NCBI RefSeq assembly: GCF_009650765.1
Contig: NZ_CP045740.1
Coordinates: 496,001-560,000, forward strand
Source: Streptomyces sp. SUK 48
GTDB taxonomy: Bacteria > Actinomycetota > Actinomycetes > Streptomycetales > Streptomycetaceae
Reading direction: 5' to 3'
DNA length: 64,000 nucleotides
The notes under the pieces: generated by a model
What the model was told of the DNA's origin: nothing
The model's database searches: none
Seen by the model: only the letters and a program-made list of their open reading frames with translations
Part shown: positions 16,647 to 25,951 of the stretch, in pieces
Position numbering within the stretch: the first letter of the stretch is position 1
Layout of the letters: every line of letters begins with the position of its first letter
Translations under genes and position numbers: made by a program

Positions 16647-17102
16647 GAGCAGCCACCGGCCGTCGCGCATGAGGTCACGTCCGGGCAGTTCGTTCGCCTC
16701 GCGCCATGCCTGGACGCGCTCGGGGACGACCCGGAAGTACAGATGGCGGGTGGCGAGCCGCCGGGGGTCGAAGCCGGTCTTGCCCGCGAAGACCTCCGCG
16801 TCCTCCTCGGGCAGGTCCTCCGGGCTCACCGACTGGACGCTGCCGTCCACCATGACGACGTCCCGGGTCGACCCGATGCCGAGCCGGACCCGGCCACTGT
16901 CGACCAGATTGCGGCCGGTCGGGCTGTCCGCCGGGGTGGCGAACAGCAGGAGGGCGCCGTCCCAGACGAAGGACAGCGGCACCAGGTAGGGCGCCCCGCC
17001 GTCGGGTCCGGCCGTGGCCACCCAGGCGTCCTCGTCGTGGTCCAGCCGGTGCAGGGTGTCCTTCTTGCGCTGCTCGGCGGTGCGGGCGGGCGGCGGGGTC
17101 AT
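16638..17102 (-). CDS. Pyridoxamine 5'-phosphate oxidase-family (split-barrel) protein
   Basis: 154 residues forming an FMN/F420-binding split barrel: DEDAWVATAGPDGGAPYLVPL, then FVWDGALLLFATPADSPTGRNL and a C-terminal TRHLYFRVVPERVQAWREANEL. Related proteins use F420H2 or FMN to reduce small molecules, and some bind haem. The ATG at 17102 has a perfect AGGAGG 9 bases upstream, which settles the start. The same frame is open for another 116 codons upstream, so a coupled upstream gene runs into it without a stop (see the adjacent feature). Confidence 0.85.
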   Translation of the reverse strand: MTPPPARTAEQRKKDTLHRLDHDEDAWVATAGPDGGAPYLVPLSFVWDGALLLFATPADSPTGRNLVDSGRVRLGIGSTRDVVMVDGSVQSVSPEDLPEEDAEVFAGKTGFDPRRLATRHLYFRVVPERVQAWREANELPGRDLMRDGRWLLDG

Positions 17103-17450
17103 CGCGTTCGGCCTCCTGGCGGGATGCGGGTGCGCGGGAAGATGCGGGCGCGCTCCAGTGTGGCCGCGGGGCCCTGGCCCGCGCACGAGGCGCGTCACCG
17201 ACGGCGCGTCTCCGTAGGCCGTGGCCCGGCCGGGGGTCAGCCAAAGACGCTGGTCGCGCCGGTGGTATCCGGTGTCGTACGCGTCGGCGGGCAGGGCGGG
17301 GAGCCGGCCGGCGTACGGCGCGGTGCGGAAGCCGGCGCGGGCGAGGACGCCCTCGGGATCACGGGCGTGGATCCGGTCGCCGAGGGTGAGGAAGTGGGCG
17401 GACGCCCAGCCGCCGTGGTCCGGGCCGGGTGAGCCGGAGAGCCGGGTCAC
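17103..17450 (-). CDS. GTGA-coupled ORF with no stop before the PPOX gene
   Basis: A GTG at 17450 overlaps the TGA of the upstream lipoprotein gene (GTGA), a classic coupling signal. The next roughly 85 codons have strong G/C third-position bias and read as real protein (HFLTLGDRIHARDPEGVLAR, then YHRRDQRLWLTP). After about 17210 the sequence becomes Arg/Pro/His-rich and loses coding character, yet no stop occurs before the PPOX ATG, so translation would give a 270-residue fusion. In another frame a TGA lies close by near 17205, suggesting a frameshift that destroyed the original end. No family was recognised. It may be the second half of a conserved lipoprotein-partner pair. Confidence 0.5.
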
Positions 17451-17848
17451 CGGGACCGGCGGCCGTCGCGGCCGGTCCAGACCTCCCACTCGGTGGTGGC
17501 GGTGAAGCGCTCGGGGAGTTCGGCCGGATCGCGGGAGGCGCTGGTCTCGGGGCCCCGGCCGGGCCGGTCCTTGCGGTCCCTGGCCACCACGACGGCCACC
17601 TTGGTACGGCCGCCGACGTCGAAGGAGTACAGCACCCGGTCGGCCGCGCCGGAGGCCGCGCGCAGCGCCCGGGTGCCGCTTTTGCCCGCCGTCTGCCCGG
17701 TACGGACGTGCAGCGGTCCGCCGTACGGCCGTACGGGCGGGGTTCCCTTCACCACCAGGGGTCCCGTCCCGGGGCCGTCGGCACCGCAGCCCGCCCCCGC
17801 CGCGGCCGTCACCGCCGCCAGTCCTACCGCCGCCAGTCCTGCGCGCAT
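17447..17848 (-). CDS. Small secreted lipoprotein
   Basis: A 133-residue protein with a short positive N-terminus, the hydrophobic run LAAVGLAAVTAAAGAG and a lipobox AGAGC, so the mature protein should be a membrane-anchored lipoprotein. The rest is a small mixed domain (DRVLYSFDVGGRTKVAVVVARD, then TATTEWEVWTG) without recognised homology. The ATG at 17848 has GGGAGG upstream. It overlaps the next ORF by GTGA and is divergent from an oxidoreductase gene with 90 bases between. Confidence 0.75.
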   Translation of the reverse strand: MRAGLAAVGLAAVTAAAGAGCGADGPGTGPLVVKGTPPVRPYGGPLHVRTGQTAGKSGTRALRAASGAADRVLYSFDVGGRTKVAVVVARDRKDRPGRGPETSASRDPAELPERFTATTEWEVWTGRDGRRSR

Positions 17849-17938
17849 ACCGCGCCCTCCCTCTCGTGCGCCATCCGTACGACCCCTGGACGCGGGAGCG
17901 GGCCCGCCGCGGGGCGCGGCGGGGCGGGCTGGGGGACC

Positions 17939-18889
17939 ATGAACGATGTGACCACCATGCGAGCCATCGGCCAGGACGTCCTCGGCGGCCCCGAGGTACT
18001 GCGGGAAGTGACGCTGGAGCGGCCGACGCCCCGGCCGAACGAGGTGCTGGTCCGGGTGCGGGCCGCCGGTCTGAACCCCACCGACTGGAAACACCGCGCC
18101 ACCGGCGGATTCCTCGGCGAGCCCCCGTTCGTGCTCGGCTGGGACGTCTCCGGTGAGGTCGCCGAGACCGGCGTCGGGGTGGCCGAGTTCCGGCCCGGCG
18201 ACGAGGTGTTCGGCATGCTGCCCTACCCCTTCGGACACGGCTCGCACGCCCAGTACGTGATCGCCCCCGCCCGCGCCCTGTGGCACAAGCCGGCCTCGGT
18301 CGACCACACCCAGGCGGGCGCGCTGCCGCTGGTATCGCTGACCGCTTGGCAGGCACTGACCGAGCGGGCCGGACTGCGGCGGGGACAGCGGGTGCTGATC
18401 CACGCGGCGGCCGGCGGGGTCGGGCACGTGGCCGCGCAGATCGCGGCGGCGCACGGCGCGTACGTGATCGGTACGGCGAGCGCCGCCAAGCACGGCTTCC
18501 TGCGGGAGATCGGCGTGGACGAGCCGGTCGACTACCACTCCACCGATGTCACCGAGGCGGTACGGGACGTGGACGTCGTCCTGGACACCCTCGGCGGCGA
18601 GACGGCGCTGCGCTCCCTGCGGACGCTGCGGCCCGGCGGAATCCTGGTGTCGATCCTGCCGGTGGGCTCCCGCGAGCTGTACGACGAGGCCGAGCGGCTC
18701 GGCGTACGGGCGGTACGGATGCTGGTGGACGCCGACCGGTCCGGCATGCGGTCGGTCGCGGAACTGGCCGGGGCGGGGACGCTGAGGGCGGAGATCGCCG
18801 GGACGTACCCGCTGGGCGACGCCGCGAAGGCGCACGAACGGGGGGAGACCGGGCGCACCACGGGGAAGCTGGTGCTGCTGGTCGACTGA
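17939..18889 (+). CDS. Zinc-free medium-chain dehydrogenase (quinone oxidoreductase-like)
   Basis: 316 residues. The N-terminal GroES-like domain has VRAAGLNPTDWKHRATG and GWDVSGEV; the Rossmann domain has IHAAAGGVGHVAAQIA (AxxGGVG NADP motif) and DVVLDTLGGET. There are no zinc-ligand cysteines, so it belongs to the NADPH:quinone oxidoreductase branch, which reduces quinones or alpha,beta-unsaturated carbonyls. The ATG at 17939 begins MNDVTTMRAI; an ATG six codons in is an alternative. It is a single gene facing away from the lipoprotein. Confidence 0.9.
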   Translation: MNDVTTMRAIGQDVLGGPEVLREVTLERPTPRPNEVLVRVRAAGLNPTDWKHRATGGFLGEPPFVLGWDVSGEVAETGVGVAEFRPGDEVFGMLPYPFGHGSHAQYVIAPARALWHKPASVDHTQAGALPLVSLTAWQALTERAGLRRGQRVLIHAAAGGVGHVAAQIAAAHGAYVIGTASAAKHGFLREIGVDEPVDYHSTDVTEAVRDVDVVLDTLGGETALRSLRTLRPGGILVSILPVGSRELYDEAERLGVRAVRMLVDADRSGMRSVAELAGAGTLRAEIAGTYPLGDAAKAHERGETGRTTGKLVLLVD

Positions 18890-19015
18890 ACGGCCCGCGG
18901 ACACGCGCGAAACCTGAAGACATATGTCAATCGAACATGCTCAAATTCCTTCCATCGAGGGTAACTTGACGGTCGGAGATCCGACGTCCGGGTGCGGGTG
19001 GGAGGTGATGCCGAG

Positions 19016-19396
19016 GTGCGACGGGTACCCGTGTCCCTCACCCGGCATCTGCGCGTGTACGCATACCGTGCGCACACCGTCCTGGAGTTCCGGGGCGAGA
19101 TCGACCTCGTCGCGGCGGCGGAGATCCTCCCCCTCCTGGACCGGATCACCGGCCGCCCCGGCGCCCAGGTGGTGCTCGATCTGCGGCCCGTGGAGTTCTT
19201 CGACTGCTCGGGGCTGCGCCTGCTCTACCGGGCGCGGACCCGGAGCCTCGGCCACGGCGGACAGCTGCACCTGGTGTGCACCCACCCGCTGACCCTGCGC
19301 GTCCTGCGGGCGACGGGCCTGTCCCGGCTGCTGCCGCCGCACGCCACGCCGGACGCGGCCCTGGCGGGAGCCGGGGCCGCGTCCGGTTCACGGTGA
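19016..19396 (+). CDS. STAS-domain anti-sigma factor antagonist
   Basis: A 126-residue SpoIIAA-like protein. The switch site is FFDCSGLRLLYRA, whose Ser is the expected phosphorylation target of an anti-sigma kinase. The preceding strands VLEFRGEIDLVAAAEI and VVLDLRPVEF are typical. The GTG at 19016 is chosen because GGAGGTGA lies 7 bases upstream, although the frame is open from 18992. When unphosphorylated such proteins bind the anti-sigma factor and free a SigB-like factor. No kinase or sigma gene is adjacent, so the partner is elsewhere. A 10-bp palindrome GACATATGTC (18919-18928) lies in the upstream region. Confidence 0.88.
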   Translation: MRRVPVSLTRHLRVYAYRAHTVLEFRGEIDLVAAAEILPLLDRITGRPGAQVVLDLRPVEFFDCSGLRLLYRARTRSLGHGGQLHLVCTHPLTLRVLRATGLSRLLPPHATPDAALAGAGAASGSR

Positions 19397-19416
19397 GGGG
19401 GCGCCCCCGGGACGGC

Positions 19417-20361
19417 TCACCCCTCCTCGAACAGGGCGCTGACCGACTCCCCGTTGTGGATGCGCCGTACCGCCTCGGCGAGGGCCGGGGCGATGGACAG
19501 CACGCGCAGCTTGTCGGTGTGCTCGTCGGCCGGGATCGGCACGGTGTTGGTGCAGACGATCTCCAGCACGTCCGGCTGCTCCCCGAGCCGCCGCAGCGCA
19601 CCGGCCGCGAACAGCCCGTGGGTGCACGCCACCCGGATCGAGCGCGGACCCAACTCGCGCAGTCGGTCCAGGAGTTCGAGTACGGTGCTGCCCTTGGCGA
19701 TCTCGTCGTCCAGCACGATGACGTCCCGCCCGGCGATCTCGCCGATGACGGAGCTGATGCTCACCCGGTCGTCCGCGTACCGCTGCTTGGCGCCGGCCGC
19801 CACCTGCGCGCCGATGCGCCGGGCGAAGGCGGCGGCCTCCTTGGCGTTGCCGAGGTCCGGGGAGACCACCGTGGTGCGCGACAGGTCGTACTGCCCGAAG
19901 TGCGCGGCCAGTTCGCGCAGCGCGTGCAGATGGTCCACCGGTACCGAGAAGAAGCCGTGCACCTGCGGGGAGTGCAGGGTCATGGCGAGGACACGGCTCG
20001 CGCCCGCCGCCACCATCAGGTCGGCGACGAGCCGGCCGCCGATGGAGATGCGGGGCGCGTCCTTCTTGTCGGAGCGGGCGTAGGAGTAGTGCGGCATCAC
20101 GACGGTGATCCGGGAGGCGGAGGCGCCCCGGGCCGCGTCGCACATCAGCAGCAGCTCCACCAGGTGTTCCTGCACCGGCTTGACCAGCGGCTGGATCAGG
20201 AAGACGTCCCGTTCCCGGCAGTTGGCCTGGAGCTGCACCTCCAGGCAGTCGTTGGCGAACCGGCTGACCCGGGCCGGGCTCAGCGGCACCCCCAGATGCG
20301 CGCAGACCTCCTTGGCCAGTTCGGGATGGGCACTGCCGCTGAAGACGGCGATGTCGCGCAC
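19417..20361 (-). CDS. prs: Ribose-phosphate pyrophosphokinase (PRPP synthetase)
   Basis: 314 residues, normal length for the enzyme that makes PRPP from ribose-5-phosphate and ATP for nucleotide, His and Trp synthesis. Motifs: RFANDCLEVQLQANCRERDVF, the ATP flexible loop VMPHYSYARSDKKDAPR, LHSPQVHGFFSVPVDHL, and the PRPP loop VLDDEIAKGST. That loop differs from the common VDDMxDTxGT pattern, so this may be a paralogue rather than the main enzyme. The GTG at 20361 has GAGGAGCAGATC upstream. It is convergent with the STAS gene (20 bases apart). Confidence 0.9.
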   Translation of the reverse strand: MRDIAVFSGSAHPELAKEVCAHLGVPLSPARVSRFANDCLEVQLQANCRERDVFLIQPLVKPVQEHLVELLLMCDAARGASASRITVVMPHYSYARSDKKDAPRISIGGRLVADLMVAAGASRVLAMTLHSPQVHGFFSVPVDHLHALRELAAHFGQYDLSRTTVVSPDLGNAKEAAAFARRIGAQVAAGAKQRYADDRVSISSVIGEIAGRDVIVLDDEIAKGSTVLELLDRLRELGPRSIRVACTHGLFAAGALRRLGEQPDVLEIVCTNTVPIPADEHTDKLRVLSIAPALAEAVRRIHNGESVSALFEEG

Positions 20362-20404
20362 GATCTGCTCCTCGCATGATCATTCCGGGCTGCCGTCGCT
20401 CATG

Positions 20405-22615
20405 CTACTGGCCGGGGCCGCAGCGGTAGAGCGTCCGGGCGGTCCGTCTGGCCGCCGGGGGCGTGGCCGGGGCGTTCGTGCCGCCGTACGCCGACGCGGG
20501 GACCTTCGCGCAGGTGGCCTCGACCCAGTCGGTGATCCGGGTGGCCTGCGTCGGCCCGGCGGCCGCGTTGCCGCTGCCGGCCGCGAGCGGGCCGAGCCCG
20601 GCGGGACCGCCCGCGAGCACGTACCGGACCCGCCCCGCGGCCACCAGCCGCTGGAAGTCGGCCCGGGCCGGGAAGGGCACCTTGCCGCTGAATCCGCCGA
20701 GCGGCAGGACGTCGGCGCCGGCCGACAGGATGTACGGGGAGGCCGTGTTCCAGTTGGTGGTGGCGAACACATAGCGTGCGCCGCCTTGATGGGCGCGGGT
20801 GTAGTCGAGGAGGCGGCGCTCGTCGGGGGTCAGGGTGCCGTTCGAGGCGATGCCGGCCAGGGCGGCGAATCCGGAGGGTGACGCCGTCCGGCCGCCGGCG
20901 GCCTGGGGTCCCGAACTCCCCCTCGTACGCTCCCCGTTGGGGGTGGTCGGGCCCACCGAGCCCATGCCCGAGGTGCCGTACGCCGGGTTGAAGACCTGCA
21001 CCGCCCAGGCGCTCGGGGCGACGAGCAGGGCCGCGAGCGAGACGGCGAGCCCGGCGAGCGCCAACCGGCCGCCGCCACGCGGCCGTTCGGGCCGGGTGAG
21101 GGCCAGCAGGACGACGGCGGCGAGGCCGAGCGCGACGACGGCGGGCGCCAGCCACGGCAGGAAGGAGGCGGCGAACCGGTCGGCGAGGCACGCGCTCCAC
21201 ACCGTGGTCGCCGCCACCGCGCCGGGCAGCGCCCAGGCACGCCGGCCGCCGGCCCGGTGGGCGCGCCACAGCAGCACCGTCCCGGCACCGGTGAGCGCGG
21301 CGAGCGGCACCGCGATCACCCCCATGTAGTACGTGTGCGGGCCGACGCTGCCGGCGCTGAACACCAGGAAGTACGTGGCGAGCCAGGCACCCCACAGCAG
21401 GAACCCGGCGCGTGAGGCGTCGGTGCGCGGCCGTCCCCGCCGCCAGAGCAGACCGCAGACGACGGCCACGGCGGCGAACGGGTAGAACCAGCCGGTCTGG
21501 GCGGCGAGCGTGGTCCCGAACATCTTCGCCCAGCCGTTCTCCGCGCCGCCGAACCCGCCCGCGTACGGCGACGCGGCACCGGCGGCGGCCGCCGCACCGC
21601 GCGGCCCGGACGCTCCCCGCGCCTTGGCGCCCCGCCGCCCGGACGTCCCGCGCGTGTCCGCCGTACCGCCTGCGGCCCCCGGCCCGGCCGCGCCCCTCGC
21701 CCCGGCACCCCGGTGCCCGCCGCCCTGTGTCGCGCTCACGCTCCCGGTGGAGGCGGCGCTGATGCCGAGCGAGCCGAAACGGTTCAGGAAGTTGTAGCCG
21801 ACGACCATGCTGAACGCGGAGTTGTTGGTGGTGCCGTCGACGTACGGGCGGTCCGTGGCCGGTACGAGGGTCACCGCCAGCATCCAGGAGGCCGAGACGG
21901 CGGTCGTCACCAGGGCGGCCAGGCCGAGGTGGGCGAGGCGGCGGCGCAGCGCGAGCGGGGCCGAGACCAGGTAGACCAGGGCGAGGGCGGGCAGGACGGC
22001 CCATGCCTCCAGCATCTTCGCCTGGAAGGCGGCGCCGACCCAGACCCCGGCCAGCAGCAGCGGGAGCGGCCGGCCCGCCCGCGCGGCCCGCTGGGTGGCC
22101 TCGGCGGCGAGCAGCAGGCACAGGGTGAATGCCGGGTCCTCCACCGAGGTGCGGAACAGGCCGACGGCGACCGGGGTCGCCAGGAAGGCCGTCGCGGCGA
22201 GCAGGGCCGCGTGCGTCCCGGCCCAGCGGTGCACCAGGCGGTACAGCACCAGCAGACTCGCCACGCCCTCCAGGACCTGGGGCAGCGTCAGGGTCCAGGG
22301 ATGGAAGCCGAGCAGGCGCGCGGACAGGGCCTGCGGCCACAGGAATCCCGGGGATTTGTCCAGCGTGATGGAATTCGCGGGGTCGAAAGAGCCGTAGAAG
22401 AACGCCTTCCAGCTGCCGGTCATGCTGCGGGCCGCGTCGGCGTAGAAGGTGTGGTACTGGCTATGGGTGATGCCCCAGGCGTAGAACACCGCGGCGAGGA
22501 AGGTGAGGAGCAGTAGTGCCGGACGGGCGTACGGGGGCTCACCCGCCGGGGTTTTCCATGGTGCGCGGCGGCCGGCGCCGGTGGCGGCGGTCGCGTCGAG
22601 AACGTTTGTTGCCAT
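20405..22615 (-). CDS. GT39-family polyprenyl-linked sugar glycosyltransferase (multi-pass membrane)
   Basis: A 736-residue integral membrane enzyme of the ArnT/PMT fold. The first periplasmic loop holds the substrate region YYADAARSMTGSWKAFFYGS-like sequence and ITLDKSPGFLWPQALSARL. At least ten hydrophobic segments follow. Between two helices lies an insertion of about 60 residues that is almost all Gly/Ala/Arg/Thr (from GGGHRGAGARG to PYAGGFGG). The soluble C-terminal domain (TPDERRLLDYTRAHQGG, then LVAAGRVRYVLAGGPAGLG) is typical of streptomycete members. It moves a sugar from a polyprenyl phosphate to an acceptor outside the membrane; sugar and acceptor are unknown. The ATG at 22615 has no clear Shine-Dalgarno sequence. 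Confidence 0.85.
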   Translation of the reverse strand: MATNVLDATAATGAGRRAPWKTPAGEPPYARPALLLLTFLAAVFYAWGITHSQYHTFYADAARSMTGSWKAFFYGSFDPANSITLDKSPGFLWPQALSARLLGFHPWTLTLPQVLEGVASLLVLYRLVHRWAGTHAALLAATAFLATPVAVGLFRTSVEDPAFTLCLLLAAEATQRAARAGRPLPLLLAGVWVGAAFQAKMLEAWAVLPALALVYLVSAPLALRRRLAHLGLAALVTTAVSASWMLAVTLVPATDRPYVDGTTNNSAFSMVVGYNFLNRFGSLGISAASTGSVSATQGGGHRGAGARGAAGPGAAGGTADTRGTSGRRGAKARGASGPRGAAAAAGAASPYAGGFGGAENGWAKMFGTTLAAQTGWFYPFAAVAVVCGLLWRRGRPRTDASRAGFLLWGAWLATYFLVFSAGSVGPHTYYMGVIAVPLAALTGAGTVLLWRAHRAGGRRAWALPGAVAATTVWSACLADRFAASFLPWLAPAVVALGLAAVVLLALTRPERPRGGGRLALAGLAVSLAALLVAPSAWAVQVFNPAYGTSGMGSVGPTTPNGERTRGSSGPQAAGGRTASPSGFAALAGIASNGTLTPDERRLLDYTRAHQGGARYVFATTNWNTASPYILSAGADVLPLGGFSGKVPFPARADFQRLVAAGRVRYVLAGGPAGLGPLAAGSGNAAAGPTQATRITDWVEATCAKVPASAYGGTNAPATPPAARRTARTLYRCGPGQ

Positions 22616-22768
22616 GCCCGGAAGTTTTGGTCACGCCGGGCGCCCGGCACGCCGTGTCGCGCCTTCTTCAAGGAAACTCTCATCGCGAACAGAGCAATTC
22701 TTTGATCGCACGATACGGAATTTGCTCCGGTAAAGCGGAGTCATTACCTGCGGCGCGATGACCGTCCG

Positions 22769-24538
22769 TCAGCCGCCGAGCACCCCCGGCAGGGCCAGCG
22801 CCGCCAGCAGGGTGGTGCCCACCAGGAGCCAGGCGACGTAGTCGCCGACGTGGCCGGACTGGAGGCGGCGCAGGGGCGTCGTCCACGCGGGGGCGGGCGG
22901 GCGGTGGTGGCGGGTGAGCGCGGCGGTGGCGAGGGCGAGGGCGAGGGCGGTGGAGACCAGTCCGAGCAGGACGCCGTGGAGGGTCCAGGCGGCCGAGGCG
23001 CGGGCGCCGCCCGAGCCCGCCTCGTTGACCGAGCGGGCCACGAGGTCGCCGAAGCCCGGGACGGTGCCCACGGCGAGGGCCGCCGCGAGGAGCACGGCCG
23101 GGACCGTCGTCATGGTGTCGGGCACCCGGCGCAGCAGCCCGGACGTCTCCGGCCGCTCCGCCGTGCCGCTGGTCTCGTACGCGTCGGTGTCCTCGGGCGG
23201 CGGCCCAAGCCCGAGGAAGACCCGGGCGGCGACCCGCAGCACCGCGCCCGCCGTGACCGCGGACGCGAGCACGTACACCACCGTGAGCGGCCCGCCGGCC
23301 GCCTCCTCGCTGACCGCCTTGCCGAGCCCGGTGCCGAAGGGCGGCAGTCCGGCGAGGGCGAGCCCGCCGACGGCGAACAGCACGCCGGTGGCCCGCAGTT
23401 CGCGTGCCCGGCCGTGCAGTTCGTGCTCGTCCACGCTGCCGAACCGGTCGAGGAGCGCGCCCGCGCAGGCGAACAGGGCGGCCTTCGCCCCGGCGTGCCC
23501 GAGGATGTAGAGGGCGGCCCCGTCGTCGCCCTCGGGGGTGAGCACGCCGACGGCCACCAGGAACAGGCCGGTGTGCGCGATCGTGGAGAAGGCGAGCAGC
23601 CGTTTGATGTGCCGCTGGTACCAGCACATGACGGCGCCGGTCACGGCCGTGAGCACGCCGAGGGTGACCAGGGCGCGGGTCAGGCCGGCGGCCGGGATGC
23701 CGCCGGGTCCGGCGAAGACGGTGCCGTAGTCCCGCCAGACGCCGTAGACGCCGAGTTCGACCATCACCCCGGACAGCAGCACGCACACCGGGGTGGGGGC
23801 GACGGCGTGGGCGTCGGGGAGCCAGAAGTGGAAGGGCACGGTGGCCGCCTTCACCAGCAGCCCGGTCAGCACCAGCACGAACGCGGCGAGGACCAGCGCG
23901 TCCGGCCCACCGCGCCCGGCCGAGGCGTCCAGGCCCCGGCCGATCTTCGACATGGACAGCTCGCCGGTGCGGGCGTAGAGCAGGCCGATGCCGGTCAGCA
24001 TGGCGTACGCGCCGAGCGAGTTGACGACCCCGAAGGTCAGCGCGCCCTGCACGGCCTTGGCCTCGTCGATGCGGAAGCCGGTCAGCGCGTACGCCACCAC
24101 GCTCATCAGCTCGAAGAACACGAAGGCGTTGAACAGGTCCCCGGCGAGGGCGAATCCGCACATGGCGCCCTGGAAGACGAGCAGCAGGGCGGGGAACGAA
24201 CCGGCGTGGCCGCGCGGCGGTTCGTCGAAGTAGCGCCAGGAGTAGGCGAGGGCGGAGAGGGTGAGCAGCGAGACGAGGGCCGCCATGCCGAGCGAGGGGC
24301 CGTCCCCGATCACCTCGATGCCGACGCTCTCCCCGCCGACGGGCACCCAGCCGCCGGCCCATTCGACCATCGGCGGCGAGGAGTTCAGCAGCAGGACGAG
24401 GGCGAGTGCGGCCGTGGCGGCGCAGCAGAGGAGGCCGGTCAGCTCGGCGGCGGCCCGGGGCAGCCGGCGGCCGGCGGCGGCCAGCAGGGCGGCCCCGAGC
24501 AGCGGCACCGCGACGAGGAGCGGAAGCAGATGGGGCAT
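22769..24538 (-). CDS. mrpD: Mrp/MnhD-type proton-translocating antiporter subunit
   Basis: A 589-residue member of the NuoL/M/N family, mostly membrane helices. Conserved features are the Glu in [19 protein letters not shown] and the Lys helix [20 protein letters not shown] followed by [17 protein letters not shown]. It is the only large antiporter-type subunit in the operon. The ATG at 24538 shares one base with the stop of the upstream mrpC (TGATG). As the last gene it is followed by 153 A/T-richer bases before the glycosyltransferase gene. It forms the ion channel of an Mrp-like Na+(K+)/H+ antiporter or related complex. Confidence 0.9.
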   Translation of the reverse strand: MPHLLPLLVAVPLLGAALLAAAGRRLPRAAAELTGLLCCAATAALALVLLLNSSPPMVEWAGGWVPVGGESVGIEVIGDGPSLGMAALVSLLTLSALAYSWRYFDEPPRGHAGSFPALLLVFQGAMCGFALAGDLFNAFVFFELMSVVAYALTGFRIDEAKAVQGALTFGVVNSLGAYAMLTGIGLLYARTGELSMSKIGRGLDASAGRGGPDALVLAAFVLVLTGLLVKAATVPFHFWLPDAHAVAPTPVCVLLSGVMVELGVYGVWRDYGTVFAGPGGIPAAGLTRALVTLGVLTAVTGAVMCWYQRHIKRLLAFSTIAHTGLFLVAVGVLTPEGDDGAALYILGHAGAKAALFACAGALLDRFGSVDEHELHGRARELRATGVLFAVGGLALAGLPPFGTGLGKAVSEEAAGGPLTVVYVLASAVTAGAVLRVAARVFLGLGPPPEDTDAYETSGTAERPETSGLLRRVPDTMTTVPAVLLAAALAVGTVPGFGDLVARSVNEAGSGGARASAAWTLHGVLLGLVSTALALALATAALTRHHRPPAPAWTTPLRRLQSGHVGDYVAWLLVGTTLLAALALPGVLGG

Positions 24539-24897
24539 CAGCCGCGCAGCTCCCGCAGTTCGTCCGGGTCGAGGGTGCCGTGCCGCTTGACGATCTGGAG
24601 CACCAGGGCGAGCAGCAGCGCGGTGACGGTGGCGCCGACCACGATGTCGGTGAGGGTGAGGGCCTGCACCACCGGGTCCACCAGCGGCCGGCTGCCGGGC
24701 TCGATGTCGGAGAAGACGGGCGCGGTGCCGCCGGACCGGTAGCCGACCGCCAGCAGCAGGACGTAGGTGGAGACCTGGCACACCGAGAGACAGCCGACGG
24801 CATGGATCAGATCGCGGCTGGTGGCGAGGCCGTAGCAGCCGGTCAGGAAGACATAGGCGGCGACCAGGTACGGCAGGACCTGCGTCACGGCGCTCAT
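24538..24897 (-). CDS. mrpC: Mrp/MnhC-like antiporter subunit (NuoK family)
   Basis: 119 residues with three helices in the NuoK pattern: [20 protein letters not shown], the [16 protein letters not shown] helix, and [27 protein letters not shown], the most conserved MnhC stretch. The ATG at 24897 overlaps the mrpB stop (ATGA). Confidence 0.92.
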   Translation of the reverse strand: MSAVTQVLPYLVAAYVFLTGCYGLATSRDLIHAVGCLSVCQVSTYVLLLAVGYRSGGTAPVFSDIEPGSRPLVDPVVQALTLTDIVVGATVTALLLALVLQIVKRHGTLDPDELRELRG

Positions 24898-25634
24898 TTC
24901 GTGTTCCCCTCCACGATCTCCACGGCCTGGTCGAGGAAGTTGGCGAGCAGGACGACGACGGCGCTCGCCACCTCCATGCCGACGGCGGCGTTCAGCAGCG
25001 GCACGGAGCCTCCCGAGGACAGCGTGTTGAACGTGCCGTACGGCAAAAGGGTGTTGGCGAGGAACGCGGTCCCGGCCAGCACCCCGGCGAGGCCCAGCAC
25101 CAGGTAGGCGCAGACGGACAAGGCGTCGGTGGTCTCGAAGGCGCCGAGCGGGCGGACGCGTTCGAGGGCGCGGTAGTCGGCGCCCAGATAGAGCAGGTGC
25201 AGGGCGGTCGCGGCGACCACACCGCCCTGGAAGCCGCCGCCGGGGCTGAGCTGGCCGTGCGCCACGATGTACAGACCGCAGACCAGGGCGACGGGGACGA
25301 CGAGCAGGGCGTAGCGCCGTACCGGCCGGGCCACCTCGGCCGGCCGCGGCCGTTCGCGGTGTTCGTCGCGGGCCTGGCGCAGCAGCACCACGCAGCCGAG
25401 GACGGCGGCGAACAGGATGCTCATCTCGCCGAGGGTGTCGTAGGCGCGCTGGTCGAAGTTGACGGAGGCGATGGTGTTGGCGGTGTGCCGGGCGAGCGAG
25501 GCGCGCACCGCCCGGGTGCCGTAGGGGTGCGAGCGGCCGCCGAATGCCGGCAGGTCCAGGCAGGCGGCGGCCAGCAGGGCGGCGAGCCCGGCGCCGCCCG
25601 CGGCGAGCAGCCACAGCCGCAGCCGCCGGCTCAC
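24894..25634 (-). CDS. mrpB: Mrp/MnhB-like subunit fused to an MbhE-type N-terminus
   Basis: 246 residues. The C-terminal part is Mnh[25 protein letters not shown] is diagnostic. The N-terminal part ([32 protein letters not shown]) matches the MbhE region that normally forms part of the long MrpA C-terminus. So a piece of MrpA is carried here. The GTG at 25634 overlaps the stop of the DUF4040 gene (GTGA). Confidence 0.9.
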   Translation of the reverse strand: MSRRLRLWLLAAGGAGLAALLAAACLDLPAFGGRSHPYGTRAVRASLARHTANTIASVNFDQRAYDTLGEMSILFAAVLGCVVLLRQARDEHRERPRPAEVARPVRRYALLVVPVALVCGLYIVAHGQLSPGGGFQGGVVAATALHLLYLGADYRALERVRPLGAFETTDALSVCAYLVLGLAGVLAGTAFLANTLLPYGTFNTLSSGGSVPLLNAAVGMEVASAVVVLLANFLDQAVEIVEGNTK

Positions 25635-25891
25635 CGCGTGCCGTCCCGGTCCCGGCGGCGCCTGCGGATCTTGCGCACCGACAGCATGATCAGCAGCGGG
25701 GTGAGGGCGGCCCCGACCGCGAGTTGGGACAGGCCGACGTCGGGGGCCTGGAGCACGGTGAACAGCACGGCCAGGAGCACCCCGAGCACGGACAGCACCA
25801 GGGCCTGCCGGGCGGGGTCGCGCTGGGCGACGGCGGCGGTCGCGGCGGCGGCGACGAGCAGCAGGGCCACGAGGACCGGGGCATCGGTCAT
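25631..25891 (-). CDS. DUF4040 / MbhD-like antiporter subunit
   Basis: 86 residues, three short helices, with the family motif APDVGLSQLAVGAALTPLL and a basic tail RKIRRRRRDRDG. This domain usually sits within the C-terminus of MrpA; here it is a separate polypeptide. The ATG at 25891 is 60 bases downstream of the mrpF/G stop, and its stop is coupled to mrpB. Confidence 0.88.
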   Translation of the reverse strand: MTDAPVLVALLLVAAAATAAVAQRDPARQALVLSVLGVLLAVLFTVLQAPDVGLSQLAVGAALTPLLIMLSVRKIRRRRRDRDGTR

Positions 25892-25951
25892 CCGGCGTCT
25901 CTCCTGCGCGCGGTTGCCCGCGCGTTCCCCCGGCCGTCTTCCCGTCCCGGG

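Noticed and set aside
18939..18964. SigB-like promoter (GGGTAA at 18959) upstream of the STAS gene
   Set aside because: No GNNT -35 element lies at the required 14-16 base distance.
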